A stretch of DNA of 64,000 bases from Pleodorina starrii (Eukaryota; Chlorophyta; Chlorophyceae; Chlamydomonadales; Volvocaceae), in contig BRXU01000001.1 in the NCBI GenBank assembly GCA_030267565.1, forward strand, positions 5,022,001 through 5,086,000, in the 5' to 3' direction. Positions 45,845 to 56,304 of the stretch are shown piece by piece. How positions within the stretch are numbered: the stretch's first letter is position 1; each line of letters begins with the position of its first letter. The translations under genes were made by a program, and so were the position numbers. The notes below the pieces were generated by a model. That model did no database searches. It was not told where the DNA came from and worked only from the letters and a program-made list of their open reading frames with translations.

Positions 45845-48800
45845 ATGCACGACTCCAACAAAAGTGGCGCTGAAAGCAGCGAAGAAGATGGCAAGCCGCA
45901 GCCAACCGATTTCCCTCGTGGAACTGCCGCTGCCTCCGCAATGGCCGAGCCACCGCAAACTGTCAACCACGCGCTCGGCTTATTCGAGCAGCTCCCTGAG
46001 GACCTGCTGGCGAGCTACATTTGGGGCCAATTGTCGAGGCGGGATCGAAAGCGGCTGCGGCAGGCTGGGCGCGGGATGGCGCAGTACGCGGCTTCGGAGC
46101 TCATGCGACACCTGAAGGCACGTGCTGGGGCTTCCGCGGGAACAGTGTGTGTGGGGATTATCCACGTATAGGCCGGAGCCCGTAAACGGTATCAAATCAG
46201 TGTGTGTGGGGGGGGGGGGAAGGAATGTTTAACTTCAGGGATGAAAAGAGGGGAAGAAAGGGAGAAAGGGAGGTCGCTGTGTACTCGTGGACACGCATTT
46301 TTACCGTCTGAAGCTATCGTCCTTCTGCCACCCCATTTTGCACAAGCATGTTCAGGCTTTGTCGACCCCCTCTCTCCCCTCCCAAGGCTACCGCTGCGTC
46401 CCGACCCTCAATCTTCGCTTCCGCAGAGCCCCGGCTCCCTTCCTTTCCCCCGGGACAACCCTCCAGGTGCTGGTGTGCCGTACTTCGCTCCTCCAGCTCA
46501 CGTCCGCGTGTCGTACCCTCCACCAGCTCTTTCCGCACCCGGTCTCACTGGAGCTCTACCTGCTGCCGCCAGCCCGGCGGGACGGCCAGGGCGCTGCAGG
46601 GGCCGCCGCTGCCGGCGCGGCACATGTCGGTGGCGGGGGCACGACGGAGGACGGCTGGCACGGCAGTACGGCGGTTATGTCGTACTTCCTGTCGGAGCTT
46701 GGCCAGGCTACGTCCGTGACATCGTTATCTTTGCAAGTGAGATGTTTTCGGGTTTTAGTTTCGGGTTTTGGTGTATGTATAAGGTTGGTGGAATGTGAGG
46801 GTGTAATATAGCGTGAAGGCAAAAGCTCTAGGCGAAGGCTACACCCCCACATGCACCGTACACCCACACCCACACCCACACCTCTTTCTCTCTCTCTCTC
46901 TCTCTTTCTCTCTTTCTCTCCTTACCTCTCCAGGGCTGGCAGGAGCTGTCCGCCCGCGACCTGCACCACCTGGCCGCCACCTACCCCCGCCTGACCCGAC
47001 TGCACCTGGCGGGGCTGCCGGGCAACAACTTCCTGTCGGGCTCCTCCCTGGAGACACTGGGCCCACGCAGCCGCCGCTGCCCAGTGCCGCCGCACCCCTG
47101 CTCTGGGCCAGAGCGCCTCGACTCTTCGTCTTCCGCCGCTGCGGGTCCGGGTCCCGGGTCAGGGTTGGTTCCGGAGCTGGAGCTGCTTCGTGAGGTGGTG
47201 GTGGACACTCAGCTGCTGATGGAACCGCAGGTTGGCGGGGAGGGGGGTGGGGGTGGCGGGTGGAAGGGCGGGTGGATGGAAAAGCTTTTGAGTTGACGGC
47301 CTCTCCCTCTCCCTCCCTCTCCCTCTCTCTCCCTCTCTCTCCCTCTCTCTCCCTCTCTCTTTCTTCCTCCCAGGCTGCGCTGGAGTCCCTGTCCCGGCTG
47401 CCCCGGCTGTCCTCCCTCGACCTCACCGGCGTGCCGCTGCTGCCCTGCCTGGAGCTGCCGCTGTCCCTCCTGCGGGGCCTCACCCGCCTGGAGATCACCT
47501 TTGAACACAAACACGCGCACAGCGAGCAGCAGCTGGGGGGGCTGGGGGAGCTGAGCGGACTGCGGCACCTGGGGCTGGACTTCATGCAGGTGAGGAGGGG
47601 GAGTGAGCTTCGTTCCACACGTCGTGTTATCCGCGCCGCACCCAAACATGCAACCTACCGGTATACCCCCACGCTGTGCCCGGCCTCACCCCTTTCCTTC
47701 CTCCCGCACACCCGCCCGCCCGCCGGAGCCGCTGTGATCTGTGTGTGTGTTTTGACCTGCCCGGCCCCACCCGACCCGACCCCACCCGGTCCCCCACACG
47801 CAGCTGGGTGCCGGCTCCAGTTTGTGGTCCGCCGGTTGGCTGCTGAGCCACGTGCTGAGCCGCCTCACCCGCCTCACCGCACTGCACCTGCCGCGCGCCT
47901 TCCTGTACGACAAGTCACATCCGTACTTTCTGCAAACGCTGGCGGCGCTGCCCCATCTCACCGACCTGGCGCTGGGGTCCATCATACTTAGCCCCGAAAC
48001 CGCCGCCGCCGCGGCCGCGTCGCCGCCGGCGTCGCCGCCAGCGGCGGCGGCGTCGGGCAGCTCCGCTGCCGCCGCCGCTGCCACGTCGCCGCCGGGCAGC
48101 CGGCCGCCGGAGGAGACCTGTACGACGTCGGCAGGCGACTTGGACGGCGGCGCTATTGCTGGTGACAACGGCAGCGGCGAGGCGCGGGGGGTACCCGCGT
48201 CGTCGTCGTCGTCGCCGCCGCCGTCGCTTGCGCGGCCGTATCGACGGCTTGCGCTGGGGGCAGCCATGCCCTGCTACCTGGAGGCTCTGCTGCCGGTGAT
48301 GCTGGGCTGGGGGCACGGCGACGCGGCGAGCGCGCAGGTGGTTTCGGAGGAGGGCCGCGAAGCGGCCCAGCTGCTAACGGCGTGTCCGAGTCCAAGCTGC
48401 ACGTCCGGTGGCGGCGTCAGGGCTGGCGGCAATGGTGGCGCCGGCGGCGGCGACGGCAGCAGGGCTGACGGCGGCGGCGCCGGCGGCGGCGGCGGCGGGT
48501 TGGACCTTTTGGAGCTCTCCACTCCCTGCACTTTGCAGATGGTGCAGCTGCTGCCGCGGTTCATACGGCGGAGCGGGTCGGCGGCGGCGTGTACGGCGGC
48601 ATCCACGGCGGCGGCGGCGGCGGCAGGGGGTGCTGCCGGCGGCGGCGGCGGCGGCTCCGGGGTGCGGGAGGTGCGGCTGATGCTGCGTCTGTCGGCCAAC
48701 TGGGCGGAGGTGCTGGCGGCGGCGGCGGCGGTGGGTTCCCCGCTGACGTCGCTGGCGCTGCTTCCCACGTACTTGTACGGCAGCGGTACGATGATGCCAC

Positions 48801-50062
48801 CCCAGGTGGGTGGAGAGGCGGGGGGCGCAGAGGCGCGTGGCGTTGGGGACTGTGCAGAGACGGGAGAGGTGCGCGCGTCGAAGGGCGGTTGAGGGCTGGG
48901 AAAAAGCTGGCAGCTGGAGTGCGGCGGCTGTTTCCTTTCTTGCCGACGCCCCGGGGTGGAGAATGATCTAATTGATCTTGCCGCTGCCCGCCCGCCCGCC
49001 CGTGTCCCCGCCCGTGTCCCCGCGCGGGACTGCCCAACAGGTGGTGTCCGCGGTGGCTGCTGCGCTGCCCCTCCTGGAGCATTTGGAGCTCTACCGCCTC
49101 AACACCGACCCACGGGACATTACCTGCCTGGCCGACATGCCGCGGCTCAGGTGGGGGCCCAAACCGGGGTTGGGGCCGCAACAAAAGTTGTCGGGCGCCA
49201 GTCCGCTCGCGCTTGAGCCCATGAGCCCACGGGCACATGGGGCACATGGGGCACGTGGGTCATTGTGGCCTGCGCGAAAGGAGGACTAGGGAACCGGCCG
49301 GCCCGCGAGGGAGGTGCCCTTCACCCCCTCCCGGGTCGCCGTTCGCAGCCCTCGCAGTTGGTCCCGTTCACAGTTGGTCCCGTTCGCAGTTGGGTCTCGG
49401 TGCGGCAGCCCGCAGCCCGCAACACACCCCAAGGAGCTCCGGAGAATCCTTAATCGATTGGTGATCAGACAACACAAAAGATATTCTCTCGCTACGTAAC
49501 GCCCCCCGGCTGCCCCGCCCTCCTCCGCAGGTTCGTGTTGCTGGGTGTGGCGGATGAGGCGCGTGAGCGGCGGGGATCGGCCCACCCGGAGAGCCTCGTG
49601 CGCTCACTGCTGGCAGCCCTGCACGTGAAAAGGAGCCGCGGAAGTGGCAGGGGCGGGGGTGGAGGCGGAGGCGGCGACAGCAGCACCCACCCGGACAGCG
49701 GCGCTGGCGCAGCTGCGGCGTCTTTGTTTGTCAATAGCGGTGGCGGCGGTGAAGGCGGTCGGGGCTGCAAGCGCCCAACGGCGTTCCGGGGTTCGAATCC
49801 CGCATCCGGCAGCGGCGGTGATGGCCATGTCAGCGGCGGCGGCGGCGGCAGCGGGACAGTCGGTGGCGGCGGTGGTGCGGTTGTTTGCTGTCCTGAGCTT
49901 TCGGAGGAGGAGGCAGCGCGGCTGGACGAGTTGTGCGAGGTGGAGTACGGCACGTACGATCTGTACGGAAGTCGGCTGCGTGTGGAGCGCTCCGTGGATG
50001 GCACGCTGCCCTGGCGGCTGGCGGTGGGGTGCAGCAGGGCACCGGCCAGGTGGCGGCCGTGA
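45845..50062 (+). CDS. F-box / leucine-rich-repeat protein
   Basis: Seven exons, 45845-46121, 46387-46736, 46934-47230, 47374-47589, 47804-48805, 49041-49150 and 49531-50062, join in phase to 927 aa. The F-box-like segment is LFEQLPEDLLASYIWGQLSR with RDRKRLRQAGRGMAQYA. Exon 2 continues YRCVPTLNLRF. LRR-like segments include YPRLTRLHLAGLPG, LPRLSSLDLTGVPLL, LSGLRHLGLDFMQ, LTRLTALHLPRAF, LPHLTDLALGSI and LPLLEHLELYRLN. LRR blocks are separated by Ala/Ser/Gly-rich runs, longest in exon 5. The protein ends CSRAPARWRP. The architecture resembles the F-box gene at 19353, but here the F-box is not split by an intron. A role as an SCF substrate receptor is inferred; the target is unknown. Pyrimidine-rich (CTCTCT) tracts precede exons 3 and 4. 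Confidence 0.75.
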
Positions 50063-50097
50063 GGGGCTGGACTTGCAGCTAGGGCCGACTCGCGAGG

Positions 50098-50215
50098 CCG
50101 TGTGGGAAGGCCGTGTGGGAAGGCGGTGTGGGAAGGCGGTGTGGCAAGGCGGTGGGAAGGCCGTGTGGGAGGGCGGTGGGAGGGCCGTGTAAAGGGCCGT
50201 GAGGGAGGGCGGCGG
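50098..50215. repeat. Minisatellite in the F-box gene 3' UTR
   Basis: Imperfect tandem units of GGCCGTGTGGGAA / GGCGGTGTGGGAA start about 35 bp after the stop codon. Confidence 0.85.
50188..50192 (+). terminator. TGTAA poly(A) signal
   Basis: TGTAA lies 126 bp after the stop of the F-box/LRR gene, inside the minisatellite. This is a typical distance for volvocine genes. Confidence 0.45.
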
Positions 50216-50480
50216 TAACGAGCGAGTCAACGAATATCACGTGAGGAGTCCACGAATGAGGCAGTGTGTGTATGCGAGTGAATACACGTGTGCATGTGCG
50301 TGGTGCTTGGGGAGGGCGGGGGCTTTCATTTTCAGGAGGGAGCATCAATGGCATGCCAGCCGTAACTGCAAGCTGACTTAAGGATCGGATGACGCGGCAG
50401 CTGCCCATTTTTGTAGTAGCTGTGATATCGCTGCTGGCTCGGCTGACTAGCGACGAGTGGTTGCCCGCCATCCAATGCAG
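50216..50480. other. Spacer between the F-box gene and the LINE
   Basis: There is nothing recognisable here. It lies between the F-box gene poly(A) signal and the LINE 3' tail. Confidence 0.35.
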
Positions 50481-50517
50481 TTAGTTAGTTAGTTAGGTAG
50501 GTAGGTAGGTAGGTAGG
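50481..50517. repeat. LINE 3' microsatellite tail
   Basis: GTTAGTTAGTTAG followed by GTAGGTAGGTAG on the plus strand, at the 3' end of the minus-strand LINE. Confidence 0.8.
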
Positions 50518-50859
50518 CAGGGTCTTTGTGCACTATCATTCGCCTGCGGACTGAAGCTGCAAAGCTGGCGGCCAGCAGCGACCCGGTGCGCCCGGCTGGA
50601 CACCACGTCCTTGTCTTTTGCCGCTCTGTCCCCGCTAGCTGTCATCAGTGTAGACTTAACAGGGCTGATGATGATGATGTTACAAGCTTCAACGAGCTCG
50701 TACGGCTCAAACGAACCCGGAGGCTCATGAACCGCTTCAGCCAAGCAGAAAAGCAAACGGAAACAAGAGAAACAGTAACCAAAGAAACGATGTAACGTCA
50801 GGATACAGGAGAAGCACAGACGAATGGCATAACTTGAAAGATAGATGCCAAGCACAACT

Positions 50860-53748
50860 TTACGAAGAGATGCATTCTCGCCGTAAGCGGAACATTTCAA
50901 AAATAGCACTCGCAAGACCACGCTGGTCGTCAACTTGCATGACATCGTTAACACACGCACTAACGGGCACACCCAAATCCCAAAGCCTCTGCCGCGCAGA
51001 CGCAAGCGCGGAGCACTCCAGCAGAAAATGCTTCTCATCCTCCACAGCACCATTAGAGCGACACGTCTTACACACATGAAGCTCCCTAGACCTGCTGCTC
51101 TCGCTATTAATCGCTAAGTCAGACACACACAAACGAAAACGAAGTAAGGAACGGTGGTGCGCCGGCGGGATGTACCCCTCGAACTGCTTCGGTAACCCCA
51201 TCCAGTGCTTGTAACGGCACATCTTAACACCAGGCTTCCTGCCGTCCGAAACGAAAGCGCCCGGGTCCACCGCCAACCTATCACTGCCCCAATCGTCGTT
51301 GACGCGACCCCTGAGGGTGTCCATCAGCGCCTCAACGTCAAGCCTGCACGCCGAAAAACGCCTAACCCTAGTGTCCATGTTACCCGCCGCCGCTTCTTCG
51401 CCCCAGTCGTGCCCTAAGAGGTTCAGAACCCGAATGACCTTGGAGCCCCAACCGTCTGCCTGCAGATCCGATTCCAAAGCCAAACGGATCTCATGACGAA
51501 AGGCGCTGTGATACACGTTGCTAGTGTCCTCCACCAAACTGTTCCAAAAACGAAAAACGGATTCAGCCCAATGCAACTGTAGAGGCACCTGCCCGAGCTC
51601 TCTAAACAACAACTGCAGGGGTGGAACGGCAGCTCCGACCAGCTGTTTCATAAACGAGATTTGTAGCTTGACCATACGGTCCCGGATAGCGGCCTCAAAA
51701 TAACAAGAACGCGGAGCTTCGTTAGCCGGAAAACCCCTCTCTATCATGGCTAAAACCAGGTCAGCGCCCCATAGCTGCGAACCGTACGAAAGAACAGAGC
51801 GAACTTGAGCGTTGAAACATTTCATACCAACTGAGGGGAGCAACAGCCCCTGCCGACGCAGCTTGCTAAGCAGAGAGAACATGGCCCGCCGGCCCGCAGC
51901 ATGAAGCTCGTCCGTGCAGGACGAGAAAGCGCTGTTAGGACCAAAATGCAGCCCGAGATAGCGTGCGCGCGTCTTCCAAGTGATAGGTCGGACCACCGGC
52001 AACCCGTCCTCCGTCACGCGCATAGTAGCCAAGTCGCTGATCGCATAAAAGTGGCTCCTGACCTGGGCATTGGGGTGGAAAAACAGCAGCTCGCACTTCT
52101 TCGCATTAACGGTAAGACCGAACGCTTCCGACCACTCCCGCAGCGCTGCAAGCAGGCTCATCAAACGACGCTTTGTCGCAGCAAAAAGGCTTAGATCGTC
52201 CGCGTAAAAAGCTATGGGCACGCGACGGCCTTCCACGTTAGTGCAATCCTGAGCCGCCATGGCAACTGGGAGCGCGACATCCAGGGCGTCAACGTAATCG
52301 GCGTAACCTTCCACAAAAAACCCGAACAGCGTAGGACTCATTGGACAACCTTGCTTCACCCCTTGTGAGGAGGGGAACGCCTCTCCCGTCGCGCCGTTCA
52401 CTTTGACCCGCAGTTCCACCCGCTCGTAACAACGCTTCAGGGCCTCCAGCGCTGCGCCCTTGACCCCTCTTTCTTCAAGGCGAGTCCACAATAAGCCCCT
52501 ATTCACCCGATCAAATGCCTTCTCAAAATCGATCTGACAGATAAAGAGCCCCTGGCCCGGTGCGTTGGGATGGTCCCTACGGCAACGGTCCGTAAGGTGC
52601 CGTACCAAAAACAAATTATGCATGGTGCCACGCTTGGGCCTGAAACCTCCCTGGTAAGGACTGCGCGCTCCGCAACCCTCTCCCCACGCCTTCAACCGCC
52701 GGTCCAGCAAAAACGCGTAAAGCTTAGAGAGAGCCCCGCCGACAGCCAAACCGCGGTAATTGCTCGGGTCATGCGCGTCGCCCTTTTTGTGAAGAGGGGT
52801 GATGACCGAAACCTCGAACTGCTTGGGATAGTCCCCAGTCGACCGAATATGCTCCAAAAGACGCAGCAGGTAGGGCGCAAGGACAAACTCCTCTTTGTTC
52901 TCTATCGAACGAGTGGCGTATTTGTAGCATTCCGCGGGTGCCAGCTCGAGGCCTGGTGACTTATGGTTGCGTAACGACTTCAACGCCGCAATGACCTCAG
53001 CCAGGGTAAACGGAGCACTCAGAGACGCCGCCGCAACAACCCTCTGATTTCGCGCTACGCTCTCGGTACCTGCCCAATCGCGGGACGCTACAAGGGGGCG
53101 CCCATTGATGAGGTTCAGAATATAGTCCGCCCGCACATCATTAAACGGATTCACCTCGTTATTATACAACGCATCAAAATATTCGCGCCAAGTGTTGACG
53201 TCGCGAATTGGACATTCGGGTTTCAGGCCCTGGTTAAGCTGACGCCACAGCGCGCGGGGGTCGCCCTTGCAATCTTCCAGGAAAGACGTAAAAAAAGCGA
53301 CGCGGTGCGCAACGCGAGCGTCCTTCCTAATCCTCTGATAACGAGAGCGTAGCGTGGTGAAAACCTGCCGCGCTGATTCGTCGGCAAGAAGCCCGTGTGC
53401 CCTCATATGCGCCTTGTGCTGCAGCATCGCGTTACGAGCAGCGGCACACTCGTCAGTCCACCACGGTGCATCCTTATCTTCCCTGACGCGACGAACCCTA
53501 CTACGACGCTCCCCAAAAGCCCTCTCCAACGCCGCCGAACACGCCTTCATAAAAACACCAACGACCGCTGTGCTATCCATTTCGGCACCAAGTTTGTTGA
53601 CAGCATCCGCGATGCGCCGGACGGCGGGCGCGTCATCAGCGGCAAAAAGGGTTACTCGGGGACCCCGTCGTACGGTATTTTTGCACCATACGGCACATTC
53701 TCTTTCGGCATTATTGCTCCACCTTTTTACATTGGCTAAAAAAGACAT
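50860..53748 (-). CDS. LINE ORF2-like reverse transcriptase (962 aa)
   Basis: An uninterrupted 962-codon frame. Reverse-transcriptase motifs occur in order: LRNHKSPGLELAPAE, YPKQFEVSVITPLHKKGD with NYRGLAVGGALSKLYA, QGGFRPKRGTMHNLFLVRHL, FICQIDFEKAFDRVNR, GVKQGCPMSPTLFGFF and the catalytic IAFYADDLSLF (about 52190-52220). Near the C-terminus a zinc-knuckle-like CKTCRS ... KHFLLEC lies at about 51010-51080. It belongs to the L1 clade by these motifs. Residues 1-230 correspond to the linker normally found between the apurinic-endonuclease and RT domains (DAPWWTDECAAARNAM), so the endonuclease is missing from this ORF. The catalytic YADD is intact, but autonomous mobility is doubtful without an endonuclease. 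Confidence 0.88.
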   Translation of the reverse strand: MSFLANVKRWSNNAERECAVWCKNTVRRGPRVTLFAADDAPAVRRIADAVNKLGAEMDSTAVVGVFMKACSAALERAFGERRSRVRRVREDKDAPWWTDECAAARNAMLQHKAHMRAHGLLADESARQVFTTLRSRYQRIRKDARVAHRVAFFTSFLEDCKGDPRALWRQLNQGLKPECPIRDVNTWREYFDALYNNEVNPFNDVRADYILNLINGRPLVASRDWAGTESVARNQRVVAAASLSAPFTLAEVIAALKSLRNHKSPGLELAPAECYKYATRSIENKEEFVLAPYLLRLLEHIRSTGDYPKQFEVSVITPLHKKGDAHDPSNYRGLAVGGALSKLYAFLLDRRLKAWGEGCGARSPYQGGFRPKRGTMHNLFLVRHLTDRCRRDHPNAPGQGLFICQIDFEKAFDRVNRGLLWTRLEERGVKGAALEALKRCYERVELRVKVNGATGEAFPSSQGVKQGCPMSPTLFGFFVEGYADYVDALDVALPVAMAAQDCTNVEGRRVPIAFYADDLSLFAATKRRLMSLLAALREWSEAFGLTVNAKKCELLFFHPNAQVRSHFYAISDLATMRVTEDGLPVVRPITWKTRARYLGLHFGPNSAFSSCTDELHAAGRRAMFSLLSKLRRQGLLLPSVGMKCFNAQVRSVLSYGSQLWGADLVLAMIERGFPANEAPRSCYFEAAIRDRMVKLQISFMKQLVGAAVPPLQLLFRELGQVPLQLHWAESVFRFWNSLVEDTSNVYHSAFRHEIRLALESDLQADGWGSKVIRVLNLLGHDWGEEAAAGNMDTRVRRFSACRLDVEALMDTLRGRVNDDWGSDRLAVDPGAFVSDGRKPGVKMCRYKHWMGLPKQFEGYIPPAHHRSLLRFRLCVSDLAINSESSRSRELHVCKTCRSNGAVEDEKHFLLECSALASARQRLWDLGVPVSACVNDVMQVDDQRGLASAIFEMFRLRRECISS

Positions 53749-53924
53749 GTAAATAAGATAGTATGTTTATTGCATTTCAAGATACCCTGTGTGTGTGTGC
53801 AAAGTTCTGGACGTCTTCAAACCTGCAACATAGCGCGCGAGCTCGAAGAGTGCTATATCACGCACGGCCTTGATGTCCTACGCGTAATTGCTCAGAGAAT
53901 TGCGTGGTCATGTCCATTTATGAA

Positions 53925-54190
53925 TAGCTGCCTAAGTGACCAAAGCTGCTGGGGCACATATAACGAACCGATACAAGGCCTTGCAGTTATGTGAATAACT
54001 TATATGTGCGCGGGAACAGCGCTGGAGAATGCGCTGGAGCATGCGTGCCGTACTATTTTCCGAAATAGTACGACCTACAAGTGCACCGGTCCCTCACCAC
54101 GGTCGGCACTCCCGAATGAGTTTCTGTGCCGGCTAATTCTGCATAAAGTCAACATGGATCTTGACAAGGCGCTTCTGCTTCTCGACAAGA
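53925..54190. repeat. Element X, copy 2
   Basis: This is the inverted partner of 35390-35690, with the same frame (here plus strand, from 54004) and the same palindrome (54049-54072). It lies upstream of the LINE 5' end. At 35155-35690 the LINE 5' scrap lies on the other side of X, so the order is swapped. Confidence 0.75.
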
Positions 54191-56304
54191 CACAGTGGTC
54201 GGTCAGGCGGAGCTTCCGAGAGCCATGCCGACGCAGCGCAGGGCCGGCCGCGGTCGCAGCCGCTCGCCGACGCCGCACAACTTTAGTACAATCAATATGC
54301 AAACAATGAGCGCGATGAGACCGCCATTGAGGGCTTGGCGTACTCTGAGAACGAGCTCTCGCGCGATGAGGCCGACCTCAGCGCGTCAGGTTCTATTATG
54401 GGCAACGACGCTCGCAGGCTCCGTTCTAAGGTTTTAACATCGTGCTGGAGTGATATGACATGGGCGCTTTGACGTTACCGCCTCAAAACATAGTGTGTGC
54501 GGACCTCGCGCCAACAGACATAACGTCCCCAAAACAGCCCATGTAAATTGGAATCCGTTTGGGCCTGCCACTTTACATGTAAACGTGAGGTAACGTAACG
54601 TGTCATGTAAATTGGGGACCGTGTATACACGTGACATGTTTACACGGCTAGACACGGGCAGTGTTAACACGAGCCCGGCTGTACACGATGATGTTAACAT
54701 GAGGCCGGATATACACGGTTATGTAAACACGTACGGGTGTCAGCCATATCCGGGTATGTAGCAAACATGCGCGTCAGCGGCACATAGCATGCCCTGAATT
54801 GCCATCACGCCTCACGCCTTCGGGCCACTAAATCTTGACAAGCATGACTTTTCCCGGCCGAAAGGTAGCGCGGGGGCTGGGCCATTGGGTGGTACACGCA
54901 GGGGTGGCGCCTTAGTAAGAATGGCTGCGAGAGCGCGGTCCGCACTGTCACACTGATGTGGGTGCGGCGCGACTTCGCATGGATGAGCTGCACGTTGTTG
55001 TTGTTGTTGTTGTTATTCGGGAGTGTCCTGCCTGTCTGCATGTGTGATACGGTAGCTTGCGGCTGAGCAGTTGGGACATGTGATTGACGATCTTGTCAGG
55101 GGCGAGGTGACGAGTGGACCCTTGTGGACCGTCATGTGCCAGGCGGATCCGCCGGCTGCAGCCAGTTTGCTCTCTTATCGTTTGGGGAGCGTAATGTAAA
55201 GGGGTGCCTTGGGCGCATCATCTCTTGCTGCGGTAGTCTAATCGTAGCGTATGCAAGCGGCCCCGCGTGTGTAATCTAGATTCCGTTCCTACCCACGTTT
55301 GTGTCTTCCTCGCTGACATTGCGCTCGCAGAAGCGTCTGTTGTTTGGATTGCCACTGTTACCGTGGCTGCAGCTGCAAATGGAAAGAAAATGGCCGGGGA
55401 TCGCCGGGAACGGGAAACAGTTTCGGGTTAACGTGCCCAACCGGTAGGAACCCGTGACCACGTGGTTCAGATGCGGTATGCATCGCGTCCTCTGCGACCC
55501 CTGTAAACCGATTCGATTGCATTTCGGTCACAACCTGAAGACATGCAAAGATGACGTATGTGCGGGGTTTGGAAAGGACGACGCACAAAGGCACTCTAAA
55601 CCCACAAGGCCGACAGGTCAACGTGCCTGTACAAATCCGAGGAAGCGCCGGAACCTCTGCTCTGGCCGGAACCTTAATTCGCCGAAGACGGCCATTGGAC
55701 AATGATGAAGTAATGAATTCAGGGCAAGCTGCTTAAGGCACCGTCTCATACGGTGGTGCGTTTTGGGTGTAGTCCAGGTTCCGTCGTCTGCCGAGGTCTG
55801 CTCACGGTGCAGGAGTGCGCTTGCTGACAGCACATGCCAACTGCTCCACGTGTAACCATGTGTGAGGTGGTGCTCGCAACGTAGCGTCTAACCGTCCGCT
55901 GATGAATGTGTTTCTTGCGAGATCCGCTTCGATGGATGTCGAAGGCTGCGCTCCTCGGCTCTCGTCCATTCGTACCATTGACTCATTCCGTTCGCCTCAA
56001 ATTATTCCCGCCGACATTCCACCCGCCGCGTAGATACCACTTGAACGCCTTCATGCTTCATATGTGTGTACCTTTATTTCAGAGCTCTGTATAGTAATTA
56101 TATCTGAAACCTTGAACCTCGCTAGAGCGCAGCCGCAGCCCCGTGGAACTCGGCTTTGTACATATACACAAGGTACTATGCTACTTATTGCATCGCAGCG
56201 CGTCTATTTACCATTTGAAGGGTCTTTAGGTTCCCATCGGCATCGGTGTCCTTTTCGACCAACCGGCTTTGTGGTGCTGATGCTGCGCATTTGTAGGAGG
56301 TACG
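54191..56304. other. Intergenic region with repeats
   Basis: A degenerate repeat of roughly 30 bp (TGTTAACA / TGTAAACACG and GGCCGGATATACACGG variants) covers about 54590-54740. A GTT microsatellite lies at about 54992-55013. No exon is supported. The right end is AT-rich and should contain the ornithine decarboxylase promoter. Confidence 0.45.

Larger units (their letters stand above)
50481..53810 (-). mobile_element. L1-type LINE retrotransposon without an endonuclease domain
   Basis: The element runs from a 3' microsatellite tail (50481-50517; on the element strand CCTA repeats then CTAA repeats) through one long ORF to a short leader shared with 35155-35270. The long intact ORF and the typical LINE tail suggest recent insertion. 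No target-site duplication was identified. The leader matches the second locus as far as about 53810, so this left edge is shared rather than an arbitrary truncation. Confidence 0.7.

Noticed and set aside
49775..49812. GGTTCGAATCC, a tRNA T-loop-like sequence, inside the last exon of the second F-box gene
   Set aside because: The T-stem pairs poorly, no matching acceptor 5' strand, D-arm or anticodon arm is found upstream, and it lies in an open coding frame.
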